From assembly GCF_007565055.1 (NCBI RefSeq), contig NC_044558.1, positions 77,339,444-77,403,443 on the forward strand: a stretch of DNA of 64,000 nucleotides, read 5' to 3'. This stretch comes from Rhinopithecus roxellana (lineage: Eukaryota > Chordata > Mammalia > Primates > Cercopithecidae). Positions 32,506-44,310 of this stretch are shown piece by piece; the stretch's first letter is position 1, and each line of letters opens with the position of its first letter. Below the pieces are notes generated by a model that saw only the letters and a program-made list of their open reading frames with translations, was not told the DNA's origin and ran no database searches. The position numbers were made by a program, and so were the translations under genes.

Positions 32506-33239
32506 TGTGTAATATGTAATATACACAGTATGAGTTAATTGGCTGTTTATGGTATTGGTAAGGCTTTCAGTCAACAGTAGGCTATAAGGAGTCAAATTTT
32601 GGGGGATTCAGAAGTTCTAGGAGGATTTTTGTCTGCATGAGGGGCCAGCACCCATAACTTCTGCATTGTTCAAAGGCCAACCATAGAATCTCTTTAAGGT
32701 GCAAGTTCAAGGGATGGTGTAACGGAATGGAAAGCTGTGTGTCACTCTGTAATAAACACATTTAAAAGCAAGGTATGTAGTGGAGAAAACCCTCTAGAGA
32801 GTCTCTCACAAGGGCCTTCATACATGCATTGTAATTTCCATCAACAGTCTCCCTTCACCTTTTACAAGTGAGGTGACTTTCCTGTTTTGACCAAAATACA
32901 TTGAAATTTGGTCTCTGATGAAGGCATTGCACACCCAGATAAGATGTTTTCAGGCAAGCTGCTAAGCATGCATGTCTTATTATTGCTCATTCTGATGTAT
33001 TCTTGTCTTCGTCTTGTCTTGAGATCATCTTGCGGAGGAAACCAGGCTAATGAGAGATGGGACTTCGGAATAGGAAACTAAGAGGAACTAAACTGATTTT
33101 TTGCAGACAGGGGAAAATACTAAAACCCAGCAGAGGCAACCACCTGAAGAATTTGTAGAATTTCCATTTGCATTGAGCTGGCCAGACTGGATTTTCAGAG
33201 CACACCAAGTCTCTGCAACATGGTCCTTCTGTCTGGTTT
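32506..33239. other. Non-coding stretch, nothing identified
   Basis: No repeat family or exon recognised. Confidence 0.55.
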
Positions 33240-33247
33240 CCCTGGAC

Positions 33248-33628
33248 CAACGGTCCCCAACCTTTTTGGCACCTGGGACCGGTTTTGTGGAACACAATTT
33301 TTCACAGATGAAGCAGGCTGGTGGGGATGGTTTCAGGAAAAAAACTGTTCCACCTCAGATTGTCAGGCATTACTTAGATTCTCATAAGAAGTACGTAACC
33401 TGGATCCCTCATACATGGAGTTCACAATAGGGTGTGTGCTCCAATGAGAGTCTACTGGCACCGCTGATCTGAGAGGAGGCAGAGCTCAGGTGGGAATGCG
33501 AGGGGAGCAGTGGTAAACACAGATGAAGCTTCCCTCACTCCCCGGTCACTCACCTCCTGCTCTGCAGCCCGGCTCCTAACAGGCCTCAGGCTGGTACTGG
33601 TCCAGGGCCTGAGGGTTGGGGATCCCTG
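33248..33628 (-). mobile_element. MER1-type hAT DNA transposon (complete ends)
   Basis: Terminal inverted repeats CAACGGTCCCCAACC and the complement of GGTTGGGGATCCCTG bound 381 bp of MER1B-like sequence. The flanks CCCTGGAC (33240-33247) and CCCTAGAC (33629-33636) are an 8-bp target duplication with one change, as expected for hAT elements. There is no transposase, so it is non-autonomous. Confidence 0.92.
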
Positions 33629-33636
33629 CCCTAGAC

Positions 33637-34939
33637 CCTTTCTGAATCTGAAGACATGGGAAGTAATACCAGGCGAAGGCGCACTGCCTTGCTTTCTCTC
33701 CGGCTGATATTCCAGTCACATTCCTGGGCCATAGAAATAAAGCTATATTCAGTTGAGCTTTTTTCCTTTCCCCCACAGGAAGGTGGTTAAAAATAAGAAA
33801 AAACTTTCTCCAAATAGCAAATGCTGTCTGGTAACCCATCTTTCTACATGAGCCAAAGTGTTTTATAATTTCTCATTATGCAACAGTGAATTAAAAAACA
33901 AATGATCAGGACAAATCTGAATGATAAGCTTCTCTTCCAGAGGGGACATTAAATATAGTGAAAACACAAGCAATCAGATAAAACCCAGGGAAACATTGAG
34001 TAACTATGAAAAGATTCTGAAGCAGAATATTACTAAATAGGTAGACGTTCACAGATAATTCCAGGAAAAGTTAGAGTTTTGGCCACTTGGATTTGCTTTC
34101 AAGAAGCTCGTGTGTGTATTTTTAAAATTTAACCTTTAATTGCTTATCTTCAAAAAACAAAAAAGGATCAACATGTTCTTAGAGTAATGTCAGAAAAAAT
34201 ATTGAATACATTATAGCTAAAAATTAAAATGTTCATTGTGGCTTTATGCAGAGTAAAGGAATACCTGTTAAAAAAAATTACATTCCAGAATGCATATTCT
34301 AAAACTGTTTTCCAGAAGGTCTCACTATCATATCAGGACTTCATTAATCTAAGGTTTATGAAATAGGTAATATTTCAAAATTGTAAAACATAAAATAGGC
34401 TCAGACATCCAACATTTGCATATAAATAGAAAAGAACTCAGACCCAGACTACTAGGGGAAAATGATTTTCTACGTTTTGCAAACAATTTTCACTAAATTA
34501 GCCTTTAAAAATGTCTTTGTCATGCAGATTGATTTTTTTCTTCCTATTTAAACTATGAAAATGAATTTTTGTCCCAAAGAATTGCTGCATGAGACAGTGG
34601 ACCTCAGTGAAAACCTGCCTTACTAAATGCTAGACAAATAAAGAGAAGCCAAGAAGGTTATTATTTTCTCTGCACTTTATTGCTGTGTTTGCACCTGTAT
34701 TCATTCATCCACTCCTCTCCTCTCCATCAGAGTCCAATCATCCAACAGGGGACTTAAGAGCCCGCTGTCCCCTTGCTTCCTCCAGGAAAACCTGCCTGGG
34801 TGCTCTTTGGAAAGCTCTCTGCTGCTCAGTGTCCATTCAAGTGTTATTTTCTGTATTATCACACACACTCCTAGGAGGGCTTAGCCTGCTCCCTCTTTCT
34901 TCACGCTCTGTGTAGTAGTTGTAAAGCTTGGTCAGTTTC
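33637..34939. other. Non-coding AT-rich stretch, nothing identified
   Basis: No repeat family or exon recognised. Confidence 0.55.
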
Positions 34940-35500
34940 TCTCTCTGTGTTGGTTTTCTATCTCTTCTGTAAGCTTAGTGACTTAAAACAACACGAATTG
35001 ATTGCCTCACGGTTCAGTAGGCCAGGAGTCCTGGGGGACTCTGCTGGTTGCCCTGTGTTGCTGGCCTGCACTCCTGTCTAGGGGCTCCAGGAGAGATTCT
35101 GCTTCTAGCTTGTTTGCATTATTGGTGGAATTCAGCTCTCTGTGGCTGTAGGGCTGGGGGTCCCATTTCACCATTGGCTGCCAGCCGGGAGCCCCTCTCT
35201 GTTTATTAAAGCACCTCCATTTCTTGTCCATTCACCTTCATACCAGGAATAACATATCGCGTCCCTCCCTTCTTTGAATCTTTCTGACTTCTGCTGCCTC
35301 TGTTCTGTGTCCAGCTGGAGAAAGTTGCTTTCAAGGGTTCATGCCATTGGATTGATCCCACCTGGATAGTCTCCTCGTCCCAAGGTATGAACCTGTAGCT
35401 ACATCTGCAGGATCTGTATTTGACATTGAACACATCTACTATTCCTGGGTTCTGGGGATTAAGGAATAAACATCTTTTTTTTTGTATGAAGTGGGGCATT
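34940..35500 (+). mobile_element. Ancient mammalian interspersed repeat, family not named
   Basis: The phrases TAGTGACTTAAAACAACACG, CACCTGGATAGTCTCC and GGGTTCTGGGGATTAAGGA are typical of a widespread old mammalian repeat that starts with a GTTTTCTAT..CTGTAA phrase. I cannot assign the family securely. Confidence 0.55.
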
Positions 35501-36289
35501 CTGCCTATTACACTCCCTCAAATAGTCTAATATACAAGCAAGATGCATTCACATGGAACAAATGTCAATTTCTTTATATTTTTAAAGGCAAGCTAGTCTA
35601 GTTCAGCTTCCTTCATAGTGGTTGGCAGGAAATCCAGTCTGGGGAGTTTGGAGGACTGTCTTTTCTCACTCTCGTGACATGCTCTGCCACCCTGGGCGTT
35701 CATTGTCCAGCAGAATAGACGAACCCTCGGGTCCATGGTCCATCATGGCTGCCACTCCTGGGCATTCCATCCTAGGTCCACAGGGTCTACTCAGAGACAA
35801 CTGCCTCTCCTCCTTTCAAGCCAAGATAGAGACAGAGACCTCTGCAGAGGGACCTGAAGCCCACGTACCTAAGCAGGTGGCCAAGTGCACCCATTTAATG
35901 TCCTCAGGTGCTGGAAACAAGTGGGGAGAAGCCATACTCCTCCATCCTCCTTCAAATTGAGCCACTGGCCAACTGGACACCAGAACCTTTTCTCTCTTTG
36001 AAATCCAATCTTTACTTCAAAAGTTCTTTGGAATTCAAAGGCTCCTTGTCTATTTCCTGGGGAAATAGCACAAAACGCAAGAGAACACTGTTAGAAGTTG
36101 TTCACACAAAAGGCCAGCATTATATTTTGCTCATAATAAAATGTATAAAAGAGTGGGAAGAACTGGTGGTGGTGGGATGAGACAGGAAGCTCACAAGAAA
36201 GACCCTGCCCCAAGAACCACAAGTCCACCTCTCCCATGAGGCAGATAGACCACAGCAGGTGGGAACACGAATCCCTACAGCAGATGCTT
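35501..36289. other. Non-coding stretch, nothing identified
   Basis: A 112-codon frame at 35622-35960 has no recognisable domain. Confidence 0.5.
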
Positions 36290-36460
36290 GGACTTGAGTC
36301 CTGGCTTCCCACTCCTAAGCTGTGTAGTGATCTTGGACAGGCCACATAACCTCTTTGAGCCTGTTTATCCATCTATAGAATGAATTTAATTATAATGCCT
36401 TAATTATAGTGAAGTTAACCTTAGTAAGGGGCTCTGAGCAGTGCTTGAATGGCAAGAACT
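36290..36460 (-). mobile_element. MIR SINE
   Basis: GAGTCCTGGCTTCCCACTCC, CATAACCTCTTTGAGCCTG and GCTCTGAGCAGTGCTTGAAT follow the MIR consensus in reverse. Confidence 0.82.
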
Positions 36461-38732
36461 GTGGCTGTGCTTCTCTCAAACTAGGTTTGATATAGATATT
36501 ATCAAAAGAGAATTTTGTTTAATAATATTAGAGGCCCCTAACTCTTAAAATCAGCTTTATTATTGGAGCTCTTATTTATTTATTTAGAAAAAAATATGTA
36601 CTGCTTTGAGAGTAAAACTCTCCCTCCCAACTTCTGCAGGTTGAGCCAGGGTTCTGGCTCTATGTAGCAGGAGAGCCACAGGGAGAGGACTGGACCATTC
36701 AGCAAGTCGCTGTGACTTGTCTGAAGCCAGGGTTTTGGTTTTGTTTTCTACTTTGGGGGCATGAATGACATCAGGGTCTTTATCGGAGGCTGTCTTAGGT
36801 AAAACTGTGCTAAGGCTGTTTCCACTCTGTGCGTTTGACATGTAAGTTAATGTTCCAAAAACACTCCCTTGCAGAAGGTCTATGTAGGTATAGGGACACA
36901 CCTGGATGGATGGGACAGGCTGGACATGGGTGATGAAATTATTGACTCTCCAAGTATCGTAAATTCAGTTGTTAAGCCTGTGGAATTTGGCAGGCTAGAC
37001 TTACTGGAAGTGCTGTTCAGGAACTCACTGATGCATACGGGGGTGCTGGCGGGTGCTCTGTCCTTTTTAAATATTTGATGGTTTGGCTTTGTCCAAATGC
37101 ATGGCTGCCCTGTAACTGGAGAGCTGTCTATTGTGCTGAGAAGAAAAATTTCCAAACAGGAACATAGCACACACCTTTGAAGATGCAATATTCTCTGTCT
37201 GTAAGTGGTTCAAACACACCTACTGTTTGATTATAGAAATTGTCATTATAGTGAGTCAGTACCAATTCATCTATATTTTTATGCCATGGTGAGCATAGGA
37301 ATTCCAGAACACAAGGAAAATATCCTAGTTCATTTCTCTTAACTCTGATAATGCCAGTGTCTAACTTTGCTTATATCAAATGGGTATAATTCAAGGAAAA
37401 TAAATCAAGACTCTAATACAATGATTAAAAGCATTATTGGAAGACCTCCGAAGGCACCAGAATAAAATTATTAAATCTAGATCTACCGTATTCTTACACA
37501 TGTCCACATCCCAGCCCCAAATTCACACATTTTCTCATGCGCGTGTTTGAAGTTGCACTGGAAGGGGATAAACTAAATTAGTTTCTGTTGAGCCAAATGC
37601 TTTCTGGCATGAATTATGCATCATCTGTATAAGCTACAGAACTTAAAAGTACAAATAAGTAAATGTCATTTCTGAGTTTTCCTCAAAGAGCATTCTGATT
37701 TGAAGCATACTACAGACATAAATACTGCAACTATTCTTTTAAATGTCAAAGAATGCAAAATTTACTCTTTATACGTAAAAATCTCTTTCTCCTCTCCTCT
37801 CTCTCTCTTCACCTCTCTGTGTCTTCTGGATCTCGATGTAGTATTCATGAAGATTATTTTCAGTAATTAACTTAGAAAATTCAGTAATTTTTTTTCCATG
37901 ATGTCACAACGTGAGCACTTGGTTTGACTGCGTGACTTACGAACTAAATTACAAACTTTCAGAAGTATAAGAAAAAGGTATATCTATAATGATTATCAAT
38001 ACCTACCAAAATAAGTACATTAAATCCAGCTTTATACACAGCAGGAGCTAAATGTAAATTCTAAGACCTTGGTTTTGCTAGGAATACTGGAACGAAAAAA
38101 CCCCACTATTTTAGAGATATTTATATCATAGATTTAATAGTCAAAATGTCATGCAATATTTTCTCATTATTCCTCCACCCCCAAAGATTTTGATTGATTT
38201 GAACTCCATTCCATTGGCAGGATAATCTCTGAGCAAATGATTTTGGCAGGCAAGATAACTGGTGTGTTTCACCCGACATCTGCATTTGAAAACCAGGCTG
38301 CTAAGTTGCAGTGGTGTGTTCCCCAGAAATAAGATGATCATGTCTCAGTCCAAGAAATGCCAAAAATCTGGTTAGGTACATAGATTGGTTTTAGCTATGA
38401 AAGTCTTTGTAAGACATCATTTCCACCCAGGCATTTGAAAGGGCAGGGATAAGATCATTTCCTGAGTATGTGTCTCAAAAGTTACCGTCATCCTTTGCTT
38501 TTATGCACGTGAGGCAAGCCAGAGGCTCAGAGTCAGAGTAGTGCTGAGCTGTGGTCAGGGACAGAAAGAAAAATAAGACATGGTGTTTTCTTTAAATGCT
38601 CTGCCTCTGTGTCTTGCACTGTTGATCTTCCTCTTTGGCTGTGGAGGAAGGGGCCGGGGAACAGCCTGTGTGTATGTACATGATTTGTGAGAAAGTGCAG
38701 GATTAGTCGATGTTTTCTTTTCTTTTATTCCT
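36461..38732. other. Long non-coding stretch, nothing identified
   Basis: AT-rich, with no recognisable repeat, exon or long frame. The 102- and 105-codon minus-strand frames at 36584-37188 show no domain. Confidence 0.55.
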
Positions 38733-38993
38733 TTTTTTTTTTTTTTTTTTGAGTCAGGGTGTTGTGATCACAGTTCACTGCAGCCCCAAACTGCTGGGCT
38801 CAGGTGATCCTCCTGTAGCCTCCCGAGTAGTTAGGACTACAGGTGTGTCCCACCGTGCCCAAATAATATTTTGATAGAGATGGGGGTCTCACTATGTTAC
38901 CCAGGCTGGTCTTGCTCTCCTAGGCTTAAGTGATCCTCCTGCTTTGGCCTCCGAAAGTGCTGGGTTCACAGGCACGTGCCATGTCACCTAGCA
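38733..38993 (-). mobile_element. Old Alu (AluJ-like)
   Basis: T20 start, GTTCACTGCAGCCCCAAACT, and TTGATAGAGATGGGGGTCTC are AluJ-type text in inverted orientation with much divergence. Confidence 0.9.
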
Positions 38994-40032
38994 GGTCTAT
39001 GCTTTCTTAATCTTGTGCTTTTAAGCCATGATTTTCCAAAACGATGGAACTAGAGTAAGAATCCATCTCAATCAACTTTTCTTTTTTGGAATGTCCTTCC
39101 TTCTTCTTCCCACAAGTCCAACTACTCAGCATCTCATTTCTAGCCCCAGAGTCTACAGAAAGCAAACCCTAGTTCCCGGCTTACCTCCTTTCCCCAGAAC
39201 CCTCCAGCACTGTGAGTTGGGTCTGCATCATTTAATCATCATCTGTGCTTGTTTGCACGTTCAGTGTGAAATCTTGTTTTCCCAGTGATGTTAGGATTGC
39301 CTTGAGTGATGGAAGCCTTTTTTATATCCCTTGACTTGACTTCCCTCACCATCCAAGAGGGTACACAGGCATTGGAAAAATGTTGGGTCACTGACTGGTT
39401 GGAACCGGAGACACGAATCTGATCCATGTGCAGCTGGCCCTTGTTAGCTGGGGAGAATCTGATGACTCAAGGGTCTGCCTGAAGACAGAGCAGGCTCAGG
39501 AATCCCAGCCATGCCAAGAACCGGGACATTCACCTAGGGGGCATATCCAGGTGTGGACAAAGCCCGAGATCCTTCTGACTGCAATCCACCATGGCCCTGT
39601 AGGTTCTTCAGTAAAAAAAAATGTTCAATTAAGCCAGAGTCTGAGTGTATGTGTGTGTGTGTTGGGGGGGGGGGGGGGTGTACAGGATTAGTTGTAATCA
39701 TTTTACAGGACAATTAAAAGCCAGAAATCAGTAATGCAAATAGTGGAATGTATGGTATGATGTTTTAGTGTCTGAAATGATTAAAACGTTACAAATTATT
39801 AAAAGGATAGAGAATAAAAGCAATCAAAATAATGCTCATTCACAGACATTGGAAAGATTGAAGGGGTTTTCCAGGAGCTTGTGGCACTGGCCTTATGCAA
39901 AATGACCTTGTTTGAGCATCATTTTAGGATTCAGAACATCGGGTAAGGGTGACTGAGTCTGCTGCACCTGGGGCCATGAAATGTTACCGACCTCGCTCTT
40001 CCTCTGTAGCTCTCAAGGACTCTTCTTTCTTT

Positions 40033-40065
<33 letters not shown>

Positions 40066-40334
40066 CTTTTTCCCCTACTTTCATTTCTTTTCTTTTTTCT
40101 CTTTTCTCTTTTTTTCTTTGTTTTTATCAATAAAGACACTATGCTCATTTCTGCCTCTTATTTCTTTACCCTACCCCCGCCTGAGGTCTGTCTCCATATT
40201 TCTTTTTTTGGAAGCAGTATTACATTTTTTTTTTTTTTTGTAGTTTAAATTACACTCTATAAGGGTCACTCTTTCTGATGTGCAGGTCTGAGTTTCCACC
40301 AGGTGATCACTACCACAATCAAGAAACAGAAAAT
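38994..40334. other. Non-coding stretch with homopolymer runs
   Basis: Contains (TG)n plus a G15 run (39664-39678), a T-run with T-rich tail (40036-40125) and a T15 run near 40227. No gene recognised. Confidence 0.55.
39650..39680 (+). repeat. (TG)n-(G)15 tract
   Basis: Five or six TG units run into 15 consecutive G residues. Confidence 0.95.
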
Positions 40335-40646
40335 GGATGGGCACGGTGGCTCATGCCTGTAATCCCAGTGCTTTGAGGACAAGATCGAAAGATTGCCCGA
40401 GGCTGGGAGTTTGAGACCTGCCTGGCCAGCACAGTGAGACCTCATTTCTACAAAAACATACAGCTGGGTGTGGTGGCACACACCCAATAGTCCAAGCTAT
40501 TTAGGAGGCTGAGGTAGGAGGATTCCTTGAGCTTGGGAGGTCAAGGCTGTGGTGAGATGTGATCACACCACCTCACTCCAGTCTGGGTGACAGGTCAAGA
40601 CCCTGTCTTTGAAAAAAAAAAAAAGAAAGAAAGAAAAGAAAAGAAA
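40335..40646 (+). mobile_element. Old Alu (AluJ-like)
   Basis: Starts GGATGGGCACGGTGGCTCAT, has diverged arms (GAGTTTGAGACCTGCCTGGC), and ends with an A13 and GAAA tail. Confidence 0.92.
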
Positions 40647-41177
40647 TAGTCCTACCACTCTCCCCAAATCCTCTCGTATCATTTTGAACTCAACCTCTAA
40701 CGCTACTGCCAGGCCCTGGCAACCTCTGGTCCACTTTGTGTCTCTGGAGAGGTACCTTTTCCAGAATGTCATACACATGAAATCATAAAGCATGGAGCTG
40801 TTTGAATCTAGCATCTTTCATATACCAGAAAGCATTCTGATTTATGTTTTCACTGGTATGTGTTCCATTTTATTGGAGAGTAGTAATCCCATGTCCACAC
40901 ATACCACAGATGAAGAATGCAAAACTGATTTCCAGTTCTCTGTGATCACGAATAAAACCATTATGAGGATTTGCCTACTGGCTTTTTGTGTGATCACTTA
41001 TTTTCATTTCTTTTGGGTAACTGAGTAGAATGGAATCATTGGATCATTGGGTTACAGGATGTTGAACCATATGGGAAATTGTCAAATTATTTTTCAAAGT
41101 GGCTCTGTTATTCTTCATACAAACAGCAATGCGTGAGGGTTTTAGTAGCTCTGGATCCTTCCCAGAGCTTGATACAG

Positions 41178-41179
<2 letters not shown>

Positions 41180-41208
<29 letters not shown>

Positions 41209-41345
41209 ACAGAGTCTTGCTCCTTCACCCAGGCCCTTTCCCTGGCTAGGAGGGAAGCTGGGGCATCCTGAAAGTCCGGCTACTCTGCCACTGCTGAAAC
41301 GGGGCTCACTCCAAGTCCCCAAGTCAGGACAGCTCTTTTCTAATA
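41180..41345 (-). other. Insertion in L1: poly(A), 36 bp of Alu 3' end, then ~120 bp of unknown sequence
   Basis: T26 is followed by GAGACAGAGTCTTGCTCCTT and CACCCAGGC, the last 36 bp of an Alu in inverted orientation, then by sequence that is neither Alu nor L1. On the minus strand it reads as an unknown segment fused to an Alu 3' end and A-tail. Confidence 0.6.
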
Positions 41346-41403
41346 CGTACATTTATTGATATAATTTTCCTTTCAAATATGGCTCTAGCTGCCTTTTGTT
41401 CCT

Positions 41404-41692
41404 TTTTTTTGAGACAAAGTCTCACTGTGTTGTCCAGGTTGGAGTGCAGCAGCTTGATCTCAGCTCACTGCAACCTCTGCCTCCTGGGTTCGAGTGATTC
41501 TTCTGCCTCAACCTTCTGAGTAGCTGGAATGACAGGCACATGCCACCATACCTCGCTAATTTTTGTATTTTTAGTAGAGACGGGGTTTCACCATGTTGGT
41601 CAGGCTGGTCTCAAACTCCTGACTTCAAGTGATCTGTCCACCTCAGCCTCCCAAAGTGCTGGGATTGCAGGCATGAGTCACCGCGCCAGGCC
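41404..41692 (-). mobile_element. Alu element (AluS-like)
   Basis: Inverted, nearly full length, T8 start and CCGCGCCAGGCC end. Inserted in the L1. Confidence 0.96.
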
Positions 41693-42118
41693 TGGTACTG
41701 CTATAAAGGATGACAATGACATTCTAATGGAGGTGCAGCAGTGTCTCTTTGTGATTGTGACTTGCTTTTCCCTGATGACTAACAATGATCAACATTTTTA
41801 TATGCACATTTGCATCTTATTTTATTAGAGTGTCCAAATATTTTGCCCCTTTGTATTTGGATTTTTGGTTTTTTATTATTGAAGTTTCAGAGGTCTTGAT
41901 GTATTCTGAATACAAATCCTTTACAAATAGGCGCTGGCAAATATTTCCTCCCAGTCTGTGACTTGTCTTTTCATTCTCTTAACAGTGTCACTCCCAGAGC
42001 ACAAAACTGAATTCTGATGAAAGTTAATTTCTTATTTTTTTATTTTATACATCATGCTTTTGGTATTTTATCTATGAAATATTTACCAAACCCAAGCTCA
42101 TGAAGATTGTAGGTTCAG

Positions 42119-42436
42119 ATTTCATATCGGAGTGACTAAACACAAATATTCTAAAATGTGAAATATAAAATAGTGTAAAACACAAAATGACAGAAACAAG
42201 ACTCTTTTATGTTGAACCCACATTGCCTGTATTTCCATCTCCCCACAGGCTCCCTCATGAGTGATGGTCTTGGTCAGGGGCCACAGAGCAAGCAATTCCA
42301 GTGGCAGTGACGTTGCAGGTTCCTCACTGTCTATGTGTACTCTCACGTAGCAGGAAGCCCTGCGAGTCCTCCCTCTCCTAAACCGGTCATGCTCACGACA
42401 CCTTGGCCCTTTCCTTTCCCTTTGACTTCTATCATG
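42119..42436. other. Non-coding stretch, nothing identified
   Basis: No signature. Confidence 0.5.
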
Positions 42437-42612
42437 CTAGTGAACCAATATTTCATTTCTCTTGGGAACTAATGAGCAAGTTCCATTAGTTCATTGAGAA
42501 CTAGTGAACTCATATTTCGTTTCTCTTGGGAACTAATGAACACATTTCATTAGTTCATTGGGAGCTAGGGAACTAATACTTCATTTCTCTAGGGAACGAA
42601 TATTGAGCATCT
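42437..42612 (+). repeat. 64-bp tandem repeat, about 2.7 copies
   Basis: CTAGTGAACCAATATTTCAT, CTAGTGAACTCATATTTCGT and CTAGGGAACTAATACTTCAT begin successive units at 42437, 42501 and 42565. Each continues with TTCTCTTGGGAACTAATGA or a close variant. Confidence 0.93.
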
Positions 42613-42741
42613 ACCTGAAGCTGAAGATCCTCTTTAGAATGCAAGCTGTCAGGATACCTACAATTTGCAGAACTGTTTATAAAGAGTATCTACTTGCATT
42701 TTCTACTTTAAAGGGAAAAGAAGAAAAATTTAAGTGAACCT

Positions 42742-43381
42742 TGTTGTGAACTGAATGGTGTTCCCTGCCAAATTCATATGTTGAGGCCCTACCCCCCAGT
42801 GTGACAGTTTTGGGAGTTTGGACCCTTAAGGAGGTCATTAAGTTTGATGAATGTCATAAGAGTGGGGCCCTAATCCAATAAGGATTGGTTTCTTTATAAG
42901 AAGAGGAAGGCACTTTGGGAGGCCGAGGCAGGCTGACCACTTGAGGTCAGGAGTTGGAGACCAGCCTGGCCAACATGGTGAAACCCCGTCTCTACTAAAA
43001 ATACAAAAATTAGCTGGGCATGGTGGTGGGCACCTGTAGTTCCAGCTACTCAGGAGGCTGAGGTGGGAGAATCACTTGAACCCAGGAGGCGGAGGTTGCA
43101 GTGAGCTGAGATCCAACCACTGTGCTCCAGCCTGGTGACAGAGCAAGATCCTGTCTCAAAAAAAAAAAAAAAAAAAAAACAAGAGGAAGAGACACCAGAG
43201 ATCTCTTGCCCCATACATGCATAGAGCAAAGGCCATGGGAGGACACAAGGAGAAGGTGACCATTGACAAATCAGGAAGAGAACCTTTGTTAGAAACCAAC
43301 CCTGACAGCAACTCGATCTCGGACTTTCAACCTCCACAACTGTGAGAAAATAAATGCCAGTTGTTTCAGCTGCCCACCTAT
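42742..43381 (+). mobile_element. MLT1-type MaLR LTR split by an Alu
   Basis: Left part 42742-42909 begins TGTTGTGAACTGAATGGTG and contains GGAGTTTGGACCCTTAAGGA. Right part 43181-43381 carries GGCCATGGGAGGACACAAGG and GTGAGAAAATAAATGCCAG, standard MLT1 landmarks. The Alu at 42910-43180 lies between. Confidence 0.88.
42910..43180 (+). mobile_element. 5'-truncated Alu element
   Basis: Lacks the first ~35 bases (starts GCACTTTGGGAGGCCGAGG) and has an A20 tail. The target duplication AAGAGGAAG is at 42901-42909 and 43181-43189. Confidence 0.96.
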
Positions 43382-44179
43382 AACAAATACCTAACTTTCT
43401 TTAAGATTTTTAAAGGATAGAAAGGCTTTCTCCTTCTTGGCAAAGTCTGTCTCTGCGTGAAGACAATGGAAGGTCTCTTATCCTGGTGACCCCTATTAGC
43501 AAACGTCTAACCACTTAAACTAGAAATCATTGACACATGGTTCATACACATTCATCCTCAGAAATACAATCACAGGACTGACGAAAGCATCCACACAGAT
43601 CTTCAACCTTCATCCACATAGTGCCTGGGATCTATGATGAATAACTCTTTACAATCTTTTAATTATTTTTAGAATTTCATGATTAGACAACACTTTATTT
43701 TCCTATCACAGGAGTTGTTTTGTTAAATATAAACATTCTAACGATGTTCCACTTTTTGTAAGTTTGTTTTGGCACGTCTTGTCTTCGTTTTTGCCATTCC
43801 CGGATCTTGGAGAAAGGCCCTTGGCTTGGTGCATTAGGCCATGTGCATGTTTAAAAATAAACAGCCTTGCTTTTGCTCGCCATTTGTTCCAATATTTAGA
43901 AACACCCATCAGTAATGTACAAAAATACTAAATAAAGATCATCTTTTAAAATAAAGGCATTTTGGTATTGGTGCTCCCAGGGGAGCCAGTTAACCGGAAA
44001 TGATGAGGAATATTTTCAGCTCTCCACTCCTGTCTTATTGCTTCTCCTCTGACACACCTCTGGGCTGGGCAGGTGGAGGAAGGTGTCATTCATGGTCTCT
44101 GATTTCCCAGTAGACAACGGACAGTGCTATCAACCCTGATCACATAACATGGAGGAGCTTTAGAGCAATATTTTTTTCT
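43382..44179. other. Non-coding stretch, nothing identified
   Basis: No repeat family or exon recognised. Confidence 0.55.
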
Positions 44180-44310
44180 TGATATATAACATTTGCAACT
44201 ATTTATAGGTACTTGTGATATTTTGATACATGCATAAGATACATCATGTTCGAGTCAAGGGATTGAGGTTATCCATCACCTCAGGAGAGCAGTGTTTAGT
44301 TCACTCTGCT
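44180..44310 (-). mobile_element. Probable old L1 fragment
   Basis: GTGATATTTTGATACATGCA followed by GGTTATCCATCACCTCAGG resembles the L1 3' region on the minus strand. Confidence 0.6.

Larger units (their letters stand above)
40647..42118 (-). mobile_element. L1 fragment (3' part of ORF2 and 3' UTR), interrupted
   Basis: Minus-strand L1M text includes TTTTCCAGAATGTCATACAC, GTGATCACGAATAAAACCAT, GAAATTGTCAAATTATTTTTC and, after an Alu, CTTTACAAATAGGCGCTGGC and GGTATTTTATCTATGAAATA. It is split by an unusual poly(T) insertion (41180) and by an Alu (41404-41692). Confidence 0.85.
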
